Shown here: in pieces, positions 19,106-29,423 of the stretch | Layout: every line of letters starts with the position of its first letter | Numbering within the stretch: position 1 is the stretch's first letter | Assembly (NCBI GenBank): GCA_009842205.1 | Contig: VYFX01000039.1 | Span: 1 to 55,600, forward strand | DNA: 55,600 bases | From: Paracoccaceae bacterium | GTDB taxonomy: Bacteria; Pseudomonadota; Alphaproteobacteria; Rhodobacterales; Rhodobacteraceae | Reading direction: 5' to 3' | Translations under genes and position numbers: made by a program | Notes under the pieces: model-generated | Told to the model about the DNA's origin: nothing | Seen by the model: only the letters and a program-made list of their open reading frames with translations | Database searches by the model: none

Positions 19106-20398
19106 TTAATCCAGATTCAACAAAACTGAAACTGGATTCTCCAACAGATCAACGATGGTGCCCAATAGTTGGGCACCGAGTGCACCATCAATTATTCGAT
19201 GATCAACGGATAGGGTCAGAGACATCAGGGTTTTGATCTCTATTTCATCAGAAGATCCAACAACCGGTTTTCTTCTTCCTGTACCAACGGCCAATATGGA
19301 AGCATGGGGAGGATTGATTATGGCATCAAAATTTTCAATACCGAACATTCCTAGATTTGAGACTGTGATGGTACCACCGATATATTCAGTTGGTTGCAGT
19401 TTTCGTTGTCTTGCACGTTCAGCCAAATCCTTCATTTCCGTTGAAATTGCCGCAAGCGATTTTTTGTTTGCATCCTTGATAACCGGTGTGATCAAGCCAT
19501 CATCGATTGATACTGCCACCGCTACATCACAGGATTTCAGCTGCAGAACATTGCCTGCAGCCCAAACGGTATTGGCCTGTGGCACCAGTTCCAAGGCCTT
19601 GGCTACAGCTGAAATAATGAAATCATTGATTGAAACCTTTTTACCTTTCTTGGCAAGAAATGAATTCACCTTTGACCTGAGTTTCAGAAGGGAATCAAGT
19701 TCGACCTCTCTTCTGAGATAGTAGTGAGGAATTGTTTGCTTCGATTGGCTAAGTCTGGTTGCGATGGTTCTCCTCATGCCCTCAAGTTCAACTACCTCGT
19801 ACTCCCTGTCTTGGTACATTTTGGTAACCTGATCAAACGAAAAGGCCTCGGGTGTAATACTCTGGACCTGGGTTGGGGCCGAAGGTGTGGGTGGTTCTTT
19901 CTGCTCTAGAAGGTAATTTTCGATATCCCTCTTGACTATACGTCCCTTGTGTCCCGATCCCTTGAGACTCTCAAGGGCAATACCATTTTCCTTTGCCAAC
20001 CTTTTGGCAAGGGGAGAAATAAATATTCTGCTGCTTGAGGATTTGCTTACTTGAACTGGCTTGGCCTGCTTGACTGGTTCACTTGCTTCGGCAGGTTTTG
20101 CCTCGGGTTTGGATTCCTCAACACCAACAGGAACAGAAGATTCTTCAACAGCGGAATCTCCTGTATCTATAATTGCAATCGGGGTATTTACCTTTATGCC
20201 TGCAGCACCTTCTGCAAACAGCAATTGTGTGACATTGCCTTCATAAATGGATTCAAATTCCATTGTTGCCTTGTCAGTTTCAATTTCAGCCAGCAAATCA
20301 CCTGATTCTACCGTATCACCTTCCTTGACAAACCACTTGCTTAAGATCCCTTCCTCCATTGTTGGGGATAGAGCCGGCATAAGGATGTTGGTTGGCAT
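19106..20398 (-). CDS. pdhC: Pyruvate dehydrogenase E2, dihydrolipoamide acetyltransferase
   Basis: The protein is 430 residues with one N-terminal lipoyl domain (ETDKATMEFE, lipoyl-lysine near residue 43). A linker rich in A, P, E and K leads to a peripheral-subunit-binding domain (about 135-170, FISPLAKRLAKENGI). The catalytic core ends in DHRIIDGALGA, whose histidine and aspartate are the acetyl-transfer residues. It transfers the acetyl group from E1 to CoA. It is last in pdhA-pdhB-pdhC, with 2 bases between pdhB and pdhC. The E3 gene (lpd) that often follows is absent here. Confidence 0.96.
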   Translation of the reverse strand: MPTNILMPALSPTMEEGILSKWFVKEGDTVESGDLLAEIETDKATMEFESIYEGNVTQLLFAEGAAGIKVNTPIAIIDTGDSAVEESSVPVGVEESKPEAKPAEASEPVKQAKPVQVSKSSSSRIFISPLAKRLAKENGIALESLKGSGHKGRIVKRDIENYLLEQKEPPTPSAPTQVQSITPEAFSFDQVTKMYQDREYEVVELEGMRRTIATRLSQSKQTIPHYYLRREVELDSLLKLRSKVNSFLAKKGKKVSINDFIISAVAKALELVPQANTVWAAGNVLQLKSCDVAVAVSIDDGLITPVIKDANKKSLAAISTEMKDLAERARQRKLQPTEYIGGTITVSNLGMFGIENFDAIINPPHASILAVGTGRRKPVVGSSDEIEIKTLMSLTLSVDHRIIDGALGAQLLGTIVDLLENPVSVLLNLD

Positions 20399-20400
20399 GT

Positions 20401-21765
20401 TTATTCCTCCAAATACAGTACTGACTTTGCAGCTTGAACAATTTCGGGTACGGAAACAAGTGCGAGTTTTTCCAAATTAGCAGCATAGGGCATGGGAACA
20501 TCCTTGCCGGTACAACAAATTATCGGGGCATCCAACCAGTCAAATGCTTCCTGCATAATCAGATAACTCAGGTGATTTCCAATTGAACAAACAGGGAATC
20601 CTTCCTCTATGGTTACACATCTGTTGGTTTTTTTGACCGATTCGATCACCGTATCCTTATCAAGAGGTCGTAAGGTTCTCAAATCAATGATCTCGGCATC
20701 AACTCCAATATTTTCCAATTCCTTGGCAGCTTCCAAAGTGTGAGACATACCGATACCAAAAGAAACAAGAGTGATATCCTTACCTTCTTTCCATATTTTT
20801 GCCTTCCCAATGGGAACGGTGTAGTCATCCAGCTCGGGAACATCAAAGGATCGGTTGTAAAGGATTTCATTTTCAAGGAAAACCACGGGATTGGGGTCTC
20901 GAATTGCCGACTTCAGCAATCCCTTTGCATCAGCCGCCGAGAAGGGTTGGATAACCTTTAATCCAGGTATATGGGAATACCATGCGGCATAATCCTGGCT
21001 ATGCTGGGCAGCAACTCTTGCCGCAGCACCATTTGGACCACGAAATACAATTGGACAATTCATTTGTCCACCTGACATGTAAAGGGTTTTTCCTGCCGAG
21101 TTGATAATGTGATCAATTGCCTGCATGGCAAAATTGAAAGTCATGAACTCGACTATTGGTCTGAGACCGGCAAAACCTGCACCAACACCAAGACCAGTAA
21201 AGCCATGTTCGGTAATTGGTGTATCAATTACCCTTTCAGAACCAAACTGATCCAATAGTCCTTGGGAAACCTTATAGGCACCCTGATATTCGGCTACTTC
21301 CTCACCCATAAGGAAAACCAGTTCATCCCGTTCCATTTCTTCCGCCATGGCATCCCGCAATGCCTCGCGGACGGTTTGGGATTTGAACGATACATTTTCC
21401 AGCGATAAATCCTCTTCCAATTTCTCCCTTGGGGCTTCTGGAGCTGCACTAACGGTCGTGGTTTCCTCCAAACCAACGGGGGCATTCTCGTCGGAGGAGG
21501 TTTCTTCTTCACCCAATGTGTCATCATCACCGGATACTATGGCTATGGGTGAATTGACCGGTATCGGCTCATCGTTTTCTGCCACAAGAAGCTTTTCCAC
21601 CACCCCATCCGAAATGGCTTCGAATTCCATAATGGCCTTATCGGTTTCAATTTCAGCAAGGATATCACCGCTAGCTACGGTATCACCTTCCTTGACAAAC
21701 CATTTCGCAATTTTACCCACTTCCATCGTAGGTGATAAAGCTGGCAATAGAATTTTTGATCCCAT
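20401..21765 (-). CDS. pdhB: Pyruvate dehydrogenase E1 beta subunit with N-terminal lipoyl domain
   Basis: The protein is 454 residues, about 120 longer than a plain E1-beta. The extra N-terminal part is a full lipoyl domain ([10 protein letters not shown]) with an acidic, alanine-rich linker. The catalytic part begins near residue 130 ([13 protein letters not shown]) and includes the typical [15 protein letters not shown] and [17 protein letters not shown]. This fusion is a known feature of alphaproteobacterial PDH complexes and is one reason for the host assignment. Neighbours are pdhA upstream and pdhC directly downstream. Confidence 0.96.
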   Translation of the reverse strand: MGSKILLPALSPTMEVGKIAKWFVKEGDTVASGDILAEIETDKAIMEFEAISDGVVEKLLVAENDEPIPVNSPIAIVSGDDDTLGEEETSSDENAPVGLEETTTVSAAPEAPREKLEEDLSLENVSFKSQTVREALRDAMAEEMERDELVFLMGEEVAEYQGAYKVSQGLLDQFGSERVIDTPITEHGFTGLGVGAGFAGLRPIVEFMTFNFAMQAIDHIINSAGKTLYMSGGQMNCPIVFRGPNGAAARVAAQHSQDYAAWYSHIPGLKVIQPFSAADAKGLLKSAIRDPNPVVFLENEILYNRSFDVPELDDYTVPIGKAKIWKEGKDITLVSFGIGMSHTLEAAKELENIGVDAEIIDLRTLRPLDKDTVIESVKKTNRCVTIEEGFPVCSIGNHLSYLIMQEAFDWLDAPIICCTGKDVPMPYAANLEKLALVSVPEIVQAAKSVLYLEE

Positions 21766-21805
21766 ATTTATTCCTCATTTGAATTGGAGGTCTTTCAACC
21801 CCTGA

Positions 21806-22795
21806 TCAAAGGTAAACATCCGTGTAAAGTTCACTCACATCAGGTTCAGGGCTTTTCTGAGCAAAATCACTTGCTTCATTGACAATCTTCTTTACATCCC
21901 TGTCGATATCCTTGAATTCATCTTCAGAAGCAATTTTCCACTTCAACATTTTATCCCGCAATGAGTCTATAGGGTCCTGCTGTTTCCTGACTTGTTGAAC
22001 CTCTTCCCTTGTCCGGTACTTGGCTGGATCTGACATGGAATGGCCCCTGTATCGATATGTTTTCATTTCAAGGATATAAGGACCTTGTCCCTTGCGACAA
22101 ATATCTGCAGCTTTTTTCCCGGCTTTTGACACGGCCAAAACATCCATACCATCCACCATCTCTCCCTTGATGCCAAAAGCAAGACCGCGCGTGTAAAGTT
22201 CTGGAGTGGAAGATCCTCTTTTGATGGAAGTTCCCATCGCATACTGATTGTTTTCAATAATAAAAATTACCGGAATCTTCCAGAGGCTGGCCATGTTGAA
22301 TGTTTCATAAATCTGGCCTTGATTGGCTGCGCCATCACCGAAATAGGTAAAAGTGACATTTTTGTTGCCGCGATACTTGTCGGCAAAGGCAATACCGGCA
22401 CCAAGTGGGACCTGGGCACCCACAATACCATGCCCCCCAAAAAAATTCTTTTCCTTGCTGAACATGTGCATTGAACCACCTTTACCTTTGGAAAAACCAC
22501 CTTCCCGACCGGTAAGTTCAGCCATTACCCCATTCGGGTCCATTCCACATGCCAGCATGTGACCATGATCCCGATATGCTGTAATACGCTTATCACCATC
22601 TTCGGCTATAGCTTCCAAGCCGACGACAACAGCTTCCTGACCGATATAGAGGTGACAAAAACCCCCAATGAGGCCCATCCCGTAAAGTTGTCCCGATTTT
22701 TCCTCGAACCTCCTTATCAAAAGCATCTCGCGATATAGCTTCAGGAGTTCGTCCTTGGATTCTTTGGGTTTGCTGTTCACACTCTTTTTTACCAT
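21806..22795 (-). CDS. pdhA: Pyruvate dehydrogenase E1 alpha subunit
   Basis: The protein is about 330 residues. The thiamine-diphosphate motif is GDGAANQGQIYE with IENN at its end, and the phosphorylation-loop region YRYRGHSMSDPAKYR is typical of the family. The ATG at 22795 has GGGAG seven bases upstream. A TTG at 22798 is the alternative. With pdhB it decarboxylates pyruvate and passes the acetyl group to lipoyl-lysine. It follows ftsB, a common alphaproteobacterial arrangement. Confidence 0.95.
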   Translation of the reverse strand: MVKKSVNSKPKESKDELLKLYREMLLIRRFEEKSGQLYGMGLIGGFCHLYIGQEAVVVGLEAIAEDGDKRITAYRDHGHMLACGMDPNGVMAELTGREGGFSKGKGGSMHMFSKEKNFFGGHGIVGAQVPLGAGIAFADKYRGNKNVTFTYFGDGAANQGQIYETFNMASLWKIPVIFIIENNQYAMGTSIKRGSSTPELYTRGLAFGIKGEMVDGMDVLAVSKAGKKAADICRKGQGPYILEMKTYRYRGHSMSDPAKYRTREEVQQVRKQQDPIDSLRDKMLKWKIASEDEFKDIDRDVKKIVNEASDFAQKSPEPDVSELYTDVYL

Positions 22796-22833
22796 CAATT
22801 ACTCCCAGGTATCTTTCATATATCACATACCAT

Positions 22834-23139
22834 TTAATGTATTATTACTTCATCCAGATGAATATATCCCAACTTTTGTCGAGCCAATTCATCCAATAAA
22901 TCCAAATCCAGATATTCCGGCGTTATTCTAAGTGTCTTGTTTTCCATTAGAGCAATTTGTTCTTCCTGGATCTCGATTTCACTTTGAAGCAGGGATAACT
23001 GGTCCTTCAACTGGATTTGAGTTATCAGCCCTCTACTGCCCAAAATGCTGGAATTTACAAAAAACAGACAAGCTAAAATCAAGATGAGGATTACAATCCT
23101 GCCACCAATGTACGGAACAATTTTTTCAAGAAAATTCAT
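22834..23139 (-). CDS. ftsB: FtsB/DivIC-family septum formation initiator
   Basis: A small bitopic protein of 101 residues. A short cytoplasmic start leads into one membrane helix (about 13-33), then a coiled coil (about 40-70, QLKDQLSLLQSEIEIQEEQI), and the family-typical end DLLDELARQKLGYIHLDEVII. It belongs to the FtsQ-FtsL-FtsB group that activates septal wall synthesis. It sits between pgk and pdhA. Sequence identity in this family is low, so the call leans on topology, length, C-terminal motif and position. Confidence 0.82.
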   Translation of the reverse strand: MNFLEKIVPYIGGRIVILILILACLFFVNSSILGSRGLITQIQLKDQLSLLQSEIEIQEEQIALMENKTLRITPEYLDLDLLDELARQKLGYIHLDEVIIH

Positions 23140-23148
23140 ATGTACTTA

Positions 23149-24339
23149 TTAGTTTTGCAACACCACAATTCCAGGTAATTCCTTGCCTTCCATATACTCT
23201 ATGAAAGCACCTCCTGCTGTTGATACGAAACTCATAGAATCCAGCAAGTCACCCTTTGCCAATGCAGCAATTGTATCACCTCCACCGATCAAGGATATTG
23301 TCCGACCTGCCTTCGTTCTTTCAGCAAGGGTTTTACCCAGTTGAATTGTAGATTGGTCAAAGGGTGCAAATTCAAAAGCACCGAGCGGACCATTCCACAC
23401 TACCTTTTTACTTTGATCGAGTACTTTTGAAAATCTATTTATTGAGTCCGGCCCCAGATCGTAGATACCCATTCCGCTTAAGTTGTCATCAATTTCTGCT
23501 ATATGACTGGTACCGTGCCTTATGTCCGGGGCAATTTGAAAATCACTGGGCAAATACACCTTGCAGGAGTTTTTATCCGCTTCCTGCAAGAAATCCAGTG
23601 CCGTATCCAAATAATCCTTCTCAACCAGTGAACTGCCAATATCATGACCTTGGGCAAGCAGGATTGTATTGGCCATCGCACCACCTACCAATAAATTGTC
23701 AACTTTTTGTGACAAGTTTGCCAGAAGTGTCAACTTGGTCGAAATTTTAGCTCCACCGATGATGGCCGTAGAGGGACCTACATCACTCCCCAAAATGTTT
23801 TCGATATTGTTGATTTCAACTTCCAGAAGTTTTCCGGCACAAGCTGGCAACTTGTTGGCCAAACCCACGATGGAGGCATGACTTCTATGGGATGCAGAAA
23901 AGGCATCATTGCAATAAACCTCACCCCATTGGGCCAGCTGTTTTGCAAAATCCGGATCATTGGTTGATTCACCCGGATAATATCGAACATTCTCCAGCAA
24001 GGTTGCTGACTTTGAAAACAGTCCAACGGCTGAAAAATCGGGAATATTTATTTCAGGTTGAAACTGAACACTCTTGCCCAAAAGATTTTCGAGAGGCTTC
24101 ACAAGTTGGATAAGTGATAATTCTTCCAAACGCTTGCCCTTGGGCCTCCCCAAATGGGAAATAATCACGGGATGACCACCCATGTCAATAATGGTTCTCA
24201 AGGAAGGAATTATTCTCTCCACCCTGGTTAAATCACCAACCACGCCATCCTGAATGGGTACATTGATATCAACCCTGATCAGGACCCTCTTGTCCTGAAT
24301 ATCCATGTCGGTAAGTTTTCTCACAGATTGGAAAGACAA
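23149..24339 (-). CDS. pgk: Phosphoglycerate kinase
   Basis: A 396-residue enzyme of glycolysis that interconverts 1,3-bisphosphoglycerate and 3-phosphoglycerate with ATP. Family motifs in order: VLIRVDINVP, GHPVIISHLGRPKG, ENVRYYPGE, IIGGAKISTK, VWNGPLGAFE and GGGDTIAA. The start at 24339 adds 11 residues before MDIQDKRVLIR. An ATG at that point is possible. It lies in gap-pgk order downstream of tkt. Confidence 0.96.
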   Translation of the reverse strand: MSFQSVRKLTDMDIQDKRVLIRVDINVPIQDGVVGDLTRVERIIPSLRTIIDMGGHPVIISHLGRPKGKRLEELSLIQLVKPLENLLGKSVQFQPEINIPDFSAVGLFSKSATLLENVRYYPGESTNDPDFAKQLAQWGEVYCNDAFSASHRSHASIVGLANKLPACAGKLLEVEINNIENILGSDVGPSTAIIGGAKISTKLTLLANLSQKVDNLLVGGAMANTILLAQGHDIGSSLVEKDYLDTALDFLQEADKNSCKVYLPSDFQIAPDIRHGTSHIAEIDDNLSGMGIYDLGPDSINRFSKVLDQSKKVVWNGPLGAFEFAPFDQSTIQLGKTLAERTKAGRTISLIGGGDTIAALAKGDLLDSMSFVSTAGGAFIEYMEGKELPGIVVLQN

Positions 24340-24417
24340 TTTGGTTTCCAGTACAAATCAAGTGTTGGAATTCAAAAACTATTCAAAAAAGGACACTATT
24401 TCATGTTGATCATTTTT

Positions 24418-25419
24418 TCAGATGGTTTTGCCCAATTCTAGGGTGACATCAATCATCCTGTTTGAAAATCCCCATTCATTATCATACCAACTAAGAATTC
24501 GACAAAAGGTGCTGTCCATGACCCTCGTTTGATCCATGTGAAAGATGGATGAATGGCTGTCGTGATTGAAATCGATTGAAACATTTGGCTGATCCGTGTA
24601 GCCCAAAATACCATTCAAGTAACCTTCAGCTGCTGCTTTGATACTTTCATTGATTTCTTCAGGTGAGGTAATTCTCGATGATTCAAACTTGAGATCCACT
24701 ACTGAAACATTCGGGGTAGGGACCCTTATGGCTACCCCATCCAATTTGCCCTTCAATTCGGGTAAGACAAGCCCGACAGCACGAGCTGCGCCAGTTGTTG
24801 TAGGAATCATTGACATTGCCGCAGCCCTGGCCCTGTATGGATCCTTGTGAATGGCATCAAGCGTTGGCTGGTCTCCCGTATAGGAATGAATGGTTGTCAT
24901 GAAACCGCGATTTATACCGATTGCATCATTAATCACCTTTACCACGGGTGAAAGACAGTTTGTGGTACATGAAGCGTTCGATATAACCCGATCGCCATTC
25001 TCTAGTATCTGATGATTTACACCGAATACAATGGTCTTGTCGGCATCTGCACAGGGAGCTGATACGATGACTTTACTTGATCCATTCTGCAAATGGCGTG
25101 CAGCTGAATCTCTGTTGGTGAATATTCCCGTACACTCAAGGGCTATGTCAACATCTTGCCAGGGTAGATTTTCAGGTTCACGAACAGCCGATACTATGGG
25201 TTTGTGCGAATTGACTACCAGATGTTCACCATCTACCGATACATCACCCTGGAACCGTCCATGAATAGAGTCGAATTTAAACAGATGGGCCAGTTGATCA
25301 ATGCTACTCAGATCATTGATGCCGACAACCTCGATTTCCTTTGTTTCGGATTCCACTATGGCCCTGAAAACATTTCTTCCTATTCTCCCGAAACCATTAA
25401 TTCCTATTTTTAGGGCCAT
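24418..25419 (-). CDS. gap: Glyceraldehyde-3-phosphate dehydrogenase
   Basis: A 333-residue NAD-dependent enzyme. It has the N-terminal INGFGRIGRNV dinucleotide fold, catalytic Cys in SNASCTTNCLSPV, RAAAMSMIPTTTGAARAV and the C-terminal WYDNEWGFSNRM. It stands between tkt and pgk, all in the same direction, the arrangement common in alphaproteobacteria. Confidence 0.97.
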   Translation of the reverse strand: MALKIGINGFGRIGRNVFRAIVESETKEIEVVGINDLSSIDQLAHLFKFDSIHGRFQGDVSVDGEHLVVNSHKPIVSAVREPENLPWQDVDIALECTGIFTNRDSAARHLQNGSSKVIVSAPCADADKTIVFGVNHQILENGDRVISNASCTTNCLSPVVKVINDAIGINRGFMTTIHSYTGDQPTLDAIHKDPYRARAAAMSMIPTTTGAARAVGLVLPELKGKLDGVAIRVPTPNVSVVDLKFESSRITSPEEINESIKAAAEGYLNGILGYTDQPNVSIDFNHDSHSSIFHMDQTRVMDSTFCRILSWYDNEWGFSNRMIDVTLELGKTI

Positions 25420-25511
25420 TCATATCTCCATTTTAAAATCTAATTCAATCACTTCATTCATTTGAAAAATGATTGAAGCGAGCAGATCAAGAAACGTTTT
25501 TTCAAAATTGT

Positions 25512-27533
25512 TCAAAGCAATTCCTTAACCTGATTTACTATGTTTTTACTGGTTATGCCAAAATGACCATATGCATCATTGGCCGGCGCAGAAACACCAA
25601 AACTTGACATGCCAATAAAGGACGATCTGTTCTCCTTGCCCCTTAAACCAAGCAACCAACGTTCCCATCCGTTTTGCACACCAGCCTCAATGCCAATCCT
25701 TATCGCTTTGCCAGGTCCCAAAACCCTTTGTTGATAGGATTTGTCCTGCATGGAAAACAATTCCCAACTTGGCATGGAAACAACCCGGACCCCGATGCCT
25801 TCACCTTGGAGAATTTCACGTGCCTCCATGGCAATGGAAACTTCCGAACCTGTAGCCAGCAGAACGGCATCCTTTGAACCCCTGTAATCAGCAAGGACAT
25901 AAGCACCTCTGGCGGTCAGGTTACTTCGAGTATGCCTTACTCTCAATGTAGGAAGTGATTGTCTGGACAAAGCCAGAATCGAAGGGGTTTTCGTTTGTTT
26001 CAGGGCAATTTCCCACGCCTCAGCCGTTTCGACTGAATCACAAGGTCTGAAAACCAGCAGATTGGGTGTGGACCGCAACATGCTCAGATGTTCAACAGGT
26101 TGGTGAGTAGGTCCATCTTCCCCCAATCCGATTGAATCATGGGTCAAAACATATATGACTGGTAGTTCCATCAAAGCGGAAAGTCTTATCGAAGGTCGTG
26201 CATAATCGGCAAAACAGAGGAAAGTTCCACCATAGGGACGTAGGCCTCCATGCAGGATCATACCATTCATTGCTGCCGCCATGGCGTGTTCACGAATGCC
26301 ATAGTGAATATACCTGCTTCCGGTATCACTTTCACTGAAAACTCCCAAATCAGCTGTTCTGGTGTTGTTGGAACCAGTTAAATCCGCTGATCCACCAATC
26401 ATTTCCGGAAAAATTGGATTCAATCCATTGAGAACGATTTCCGAAGATTTTCTGGTAGCTACCTTTGCTGCTTCAGATGATGCTTTTTTCTTGATCCTGT
26501 TAATGGTCGCGGTAAAGCGTTTGGGTAATTCACCAGCATACATACGTTCAAAATCCCGCCGTTTACCTGCACCCAAGCTGGCAAGATTTTTCTGCCAGGT
26601 TTCCCTTTCCGCTTTTCCTTTTTCACCAATTGCCCGCCAAGTTTGTAGACAATCCTCAGGAATGACAAAGGGTTCATGCACCCAACCGAAGAATTCTCTA
26701 GCCTTCTGAATTTCCTCATCTCCCAGCGGAGAACCGTGTGAAGATGCTGTCCCCTGTTTGTTTGGAGCTCCAAAACCAATAACGGTTCGACAGGAGATCA
26801 GGGTGGGCTTTGATGTCTTCCTGGCTTCATTCAGTCTGGAATCAATTTCCTCCGGATTATGCCCGTCACAATCAAGAACTGTCCACCCGGATGCTTCGAA
26901 CCGCTTGCCTTGATCAGTTTTGTCACTCAAGGCAACTGAACCATCAATCGTTATTTTATTATTGTCCCAAAGGACAATAAGGTTTGATAAATTCAATTTG
27001 CCTGCCAAACTGATTGCCTCCTGACTCAAACCTTCCATTAAGCAACCGTCACCAGCCAAAACATAAGTATTGTGGTTGATTACCTTCTTACCAAATTTCT
27101 TGCGGAGGTATGCTTCGGCAATGGCAAATCCTACGCCATTGGCCAATCCTTGACCAAGGGGACCTGTCGTTGTTTCAATGCCTGCTTCCTGAAATTTTTC
27201 CGGGTGTCCGGCCGTATGGAAACCGATTTGTCGAAAATTTTTCAATTGTTCAAGGGTTATTTCCGAGTATCCCGTGAGATATAGAAGGGAATACAACAAC
27301 ATCGACCCGTGTCCGGCTGAAAGTATAAATCTGTCCCGGTCTGGCCAGGTTGGATTGCTGGCATCAAATTTCAGATGATTCCTGAATAATACTGTTGCAA
27401 CATCAGCCATGCCCATGGGCATTCCAGGATGACCCGAATTGGCTTTTTGAACCGCGTCCATTGAAAGGACCCTGATGGCATTCGATAAATGCCAGTGCTC
27501 TGGAAATCTGGCTTTGTAGGTAGATACTTCCAT
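25512..27533 (-). CDS. tkt: Transketolase
   Basis: A 673-residue thiamine-diphosphate enzyme of the pentose phosphate (and, where present, Calvin) pathway. Motifs: [11 protein letters not shown] near the N-terminus, [13 protein letters not shown] for cofactor binding, [15 protein letters not shown] in the middle domain and a normal C-terminal domain ([12 protein letters not shown]). GAGGAAG precedes the ATG at 27533. It is first in a tkt-gap-pgk group and divergent from the DUF4164-like/zapA pair. Confidence 0.97.
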   Translation of the reverse strand: MEVSTYKARFPEHWHLSNAIRVLSMDAVQKANSGHPGMPMGMADVATVLFRNHLKFDASNPTWPDRDRFILSAGHGSMLLYSLLYLTGYSEITLEQLKNFRQIGFHTAGHPEKFQEAGIETTTGPLGQGLANGVGFAIAEAYLRKKFGKKVINHNTYVLAGDGCLMEGLSQEAISLAGKLNLSNLIVLWDNNKITIDGSVALSDKTDQGKRFEASGWTVLDCDGHNPEEIDSRLNEARKTSKPTLISCRTVIGFGAPNKQGTASSHGSPLGDEEIQKAREFFGWVHEPFVIPEDCLQTWRAIGEKGKAERETWQKNLASLGAGKRRDFERMYAGELPKRFTATINRIKKKASSEAAKVATRKSSEIVLNGLNPIFPEMIGGSADLTGSNNTRTADLGVFSESDTGSRYIHYGIREHAMAAAMNGMILHGGLRPYGGTFLCFADYARPSIRLSALMELPVIYVLTHDSIGLGEDGPTHQPVEHLSMLRSTPNLLVFRPCDSVETAEAWEIALKQTKTPSILALSRQSLPTLRVRHTRSNLTARGAYVLADYRGSKDAVLLATGSEVSIAMEAREILQGEGIGVRVVSMPSWELFSMQDKSYQQRVLGPGKAIRIGIEAGVQNGWERWLLGLRGKENRSSFIGMSSFGVSAPANDAYGHFGITSKNIVNQVKELL

Positions 27534-27736
27534 AAAATCACTTCCTCGTAATTTAACATTAGAAAAAAGAAGTTTCGTTAAATTGTTTCTGTTGTGAAAA
27601 TAAGGGAAATAATCTTAATCTAAAGGTATGACTTTGAAATTTAGATGAAATACACTGGATAATCCAATACACTCGGTTATTCAAAAGAGATATAGAGAAT
27701 CAGTGTATCCAAATCCTATATGAACTTTCGACAACT

Positions 27737-27765
27737 TTGACTAAGGTTAGGTTTTTACATAGAAT
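27737..27765 (+). promoter_or_regulatory. Candidate promoter for the DUF4164-like gene and zapA
   Basis: TTGACT at 27737-27742 is followed after 17 bases by TAGAAT at 27760-27765. Both boxes are close to the sigma-70 consensus. The leader to the ATG at 27824 is about 50 bases. It lies in the 290-base divergent region in front of tkt, which otherwise holds nothing I recognise. Confidence 0.6.
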
Positions 27766-27823
27766 AAATTGTTAAATAAATTTGAACCTGTTGTTTTTAT
27801 TGAAACATTGAACCTGGCAAATC

Positions 27824-28195
27824 ATGGCTGAAGATTTCGAGGAATACATAAATCGATTACATGGTGCTCTTGAGGAAATCATACAGGGCGCTGATCATAA
27901 ATTGCAGGTGGCAAGTCAAAGAATTTTTGAGATAGAACTGCAATTGGAAAGCGAACGGGCCAACAACAAGGAACTCCAAAAAAATCTTTCTCAGATTGCC
28001 GACTCAGTGAACCAAGTTCCTGATGAACAATTGCAGAAAAAAATAAGTGAATATCAGACAAGGGAAAAAAAACTTCAACAGGAAATTGTAACACTACAGT
28101 CCGAACTTGACTCTGTCCATAGTTCTAGAAACAAGGACAGGGAGGATTTACAATCTATATTGACTGAGTTCAAGGGCATGCTGGATCAGATATAA
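27824..28195 (+). CDS. Small coiled-coil protein, DUF4164-like
   Basis: The protein is 123 residues, nearly all predicted helix with heptad patterning (ELQLESERANNKELQKNL, then REKKLQQEIVTLQSELD). It has no membrane segment or catalytic motif. Its place directly before zapA (one base between stop and start) and divergent from tkt matches the alphaproteobacterial DUF4164 family. I infer that it acts with ZapA at the division ring, but no function is shown by the sequence. A run of eight A's lies near 28066-28073. Confidence 0.7.
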   Translation: MAEDFEEYINRLHGALEEIIQGADHKLQVASQRIFEIELQLESERANNKELQKNLSQIADSVNQVPDEQLQKKISEYQTREKKLQQEIVTLQSELDSVHSSRNKDREDLQSILTEFKGMLDQI

Positions 28196-28196
28196 A

Positions 28197-28499
28197 ATGG
28201 GTAACTCAAATATTTTGCTGGAAGTCAAGGTAGGTAGAAAAAAGCTTGCCATCACTTGTGATGAAGATGAAGCGAGTGCCGTTTCGCAGGCTTCAAAGAG
28301 ATTTCAGAGCGAAATCAACAAAATTGGAGAAACACTCCCGAACGAAAGTCCCCAAAGCCGAATTTTAATTGCCGGTATAAATATCGCCGACTCTTTGAAC
28401 AAGATCGAAATGCAACCCCGTGTAAGGGAAGGGTTGATTAATCAGGTAAAAGTTTTAGCTGAAAAAGCCGAAGAAGCTGCTTCAAGATTCAAAAATTGA
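28197..28499 (+). CDS. zapA: Cell division protein ZapA
   Basis: The protein is 100 residues. It has an N-terminal beta segment (LLEVKVGRKKLAITCDEDE) and a long C-terminal helix with the family-typical RILIAGINIADSLNK. It bundles and stabilises FtsZ filaments. It overlaps or abuts the DUF4164-like gene and is probably translated from the same transcript. It ends 22 bases before the convergent grxD stop. The 6S RNA gene often found after zapA in alphaproteobacteria has no room here. Confidence 0.85.
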   Translation: MGNSNILLEVKVGRKKLAITCDEDEASAVSQASKRFQSEINKIGETLPNESPQSRILIAGINIADSLNKIEMQPRVREGLINQVKVLAEKAEEAASRFKN

Positions 28500-28521
28500 C
28501 AGCCTTGATCTGGCGATTCAA

Positions 28522-28887
28522 TCAGGAATTATGCTCTCTTATCGTTTTAGCAGCCATTTGATCAAAGGGAATTTCCTTTTCCTCAAATAGTTGGTCAAGT
28601 TCACCAGAAAGGGTCATTTCTGTAACTATATCGCAACCGCCGATAAATTCCCCCTTGACATAAAGTTGGGGTATGGTTGGCCAATCCGAGAAAGACTTGA
28701 TACCCTCCCTGATATTATTGTCGGTTAGGACATTCACATCCTTATATTCAACATTCAAATAGTTCAATACTCCTGCGACCCTCGATGAAAATCCACATTG
28801 TGGCGTGTTTTTTGTTCCTTTCATAAACAATACCACATCTGAACTATCGACGGTTTCCTGTAATACTTTGCTGGTTTCCTGATCCAT
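28522..28887 (-). CDS. grxD: Monothiol glutaredoxin (Grx4/GrxD type)
   Basis: The protein is 121 residues. The monothiol active site is CGFS within TPQCGFSSRVAGVLN, followed by WPTIPQLYVKGEFIGGCDI, the glutathione/iron-sulfur binding face. Such proteins carry [2Fe-2S] clusters and work with BolA, whose gene lies five bases upstream in the same direction. GGAG precedes the ATG. Confidence 0.95.
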   Translation of the reverse strand: MDQETSKVLQETVDSSDVVLFMKGTKNTPQCGFSSRVAGVLNYLNVEYKDVNVLTDNNIREGIKSFSDWPTIPQLYVKGEFIGGCDIVTEMTLSGELDQLFEEKEIPFDQMAAKTIREHNS

Positions 28888-28892
28888 GACCT

Positions 28893-29135
28893 TTACTCCG
28901 GTACTTTTGTGGTTAATGCCAAGGCATGCAATTCGCCATTTGAACCATCCATCTTGCCTTTCAAGGCAGCATAAACAGCCCGTTGTTGTTGTACTCTGTT
29001 CTTGCCCCTGAAACTTTCATCAATGACCACGGCAGAATAATGATTGCCATCGCCAGCCAAATCCCTGATGGTGATTTCAGCTTCTGGAAAAGCCGATCTG
29101 ATGAGATCTTCTAATTCAATTTGTGAAATGGCCAT
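28893..29135 (-). CDS. bolA: BolA-family protein
   Basis: The 80-residue protein has the BolA fold signature: an N-terminal helix (IELEDLIRSAFPEAEITI), DLAGDGNHYSAVVID, FRGKNRVQQQRAVYAAL and the C-terminal ELHALALTTKVPE. The histidine and the FRGK patch are the usual cluster-contact region. It pairs with the monothiol glutaredoxin that follows it, in iron-sulfur handling or iron sensing. Confidence 0.93.
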   Translation of the reverse strand: MAISQIELEDLIRSAFPEAEITIRDLAGDGNHYSAVVIDESFRGKNRVQQQRAVYAALKGKMDGSNGELHALALTTKVPE

Positions 29136-29423
29136 ATCTTCTGCTTAACTTTCAATTTGGTGGCTGTTTAGCACTCCCGTGAAGTAAAATACTAACTTCA
29201 AAATGTATATGAATACCATTTAGATTTATAAAGGAAATTGACAAGTTTGACTTAGCATCTCTTGCCATTCCATCAAATTGTTTTCAGATTAATGATGATT
29301 TCATAATCACTATATATTGGCAAGGTCTTTTGAAAAGCCTAATACGGTTTTCAGCCTGATAAAATTACCTTGCCTAGGTTCTGTTTGATTATTATATTGG
29401 GATTGCAACCAGAGGAAGGAACA

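Noticed and set aside
19233-19721. 162-codon plus-strand frame
   Set aside because: It is antisense to pdhC with no domain signal; it is a composition shadow of that gene.
28500-28521. Place where a 6S RNA gene is often found after zapA in alphaproteobacteria
   Set aside because: Only 22 bases separate zapA from the convergent grxD, so there is no room for it.
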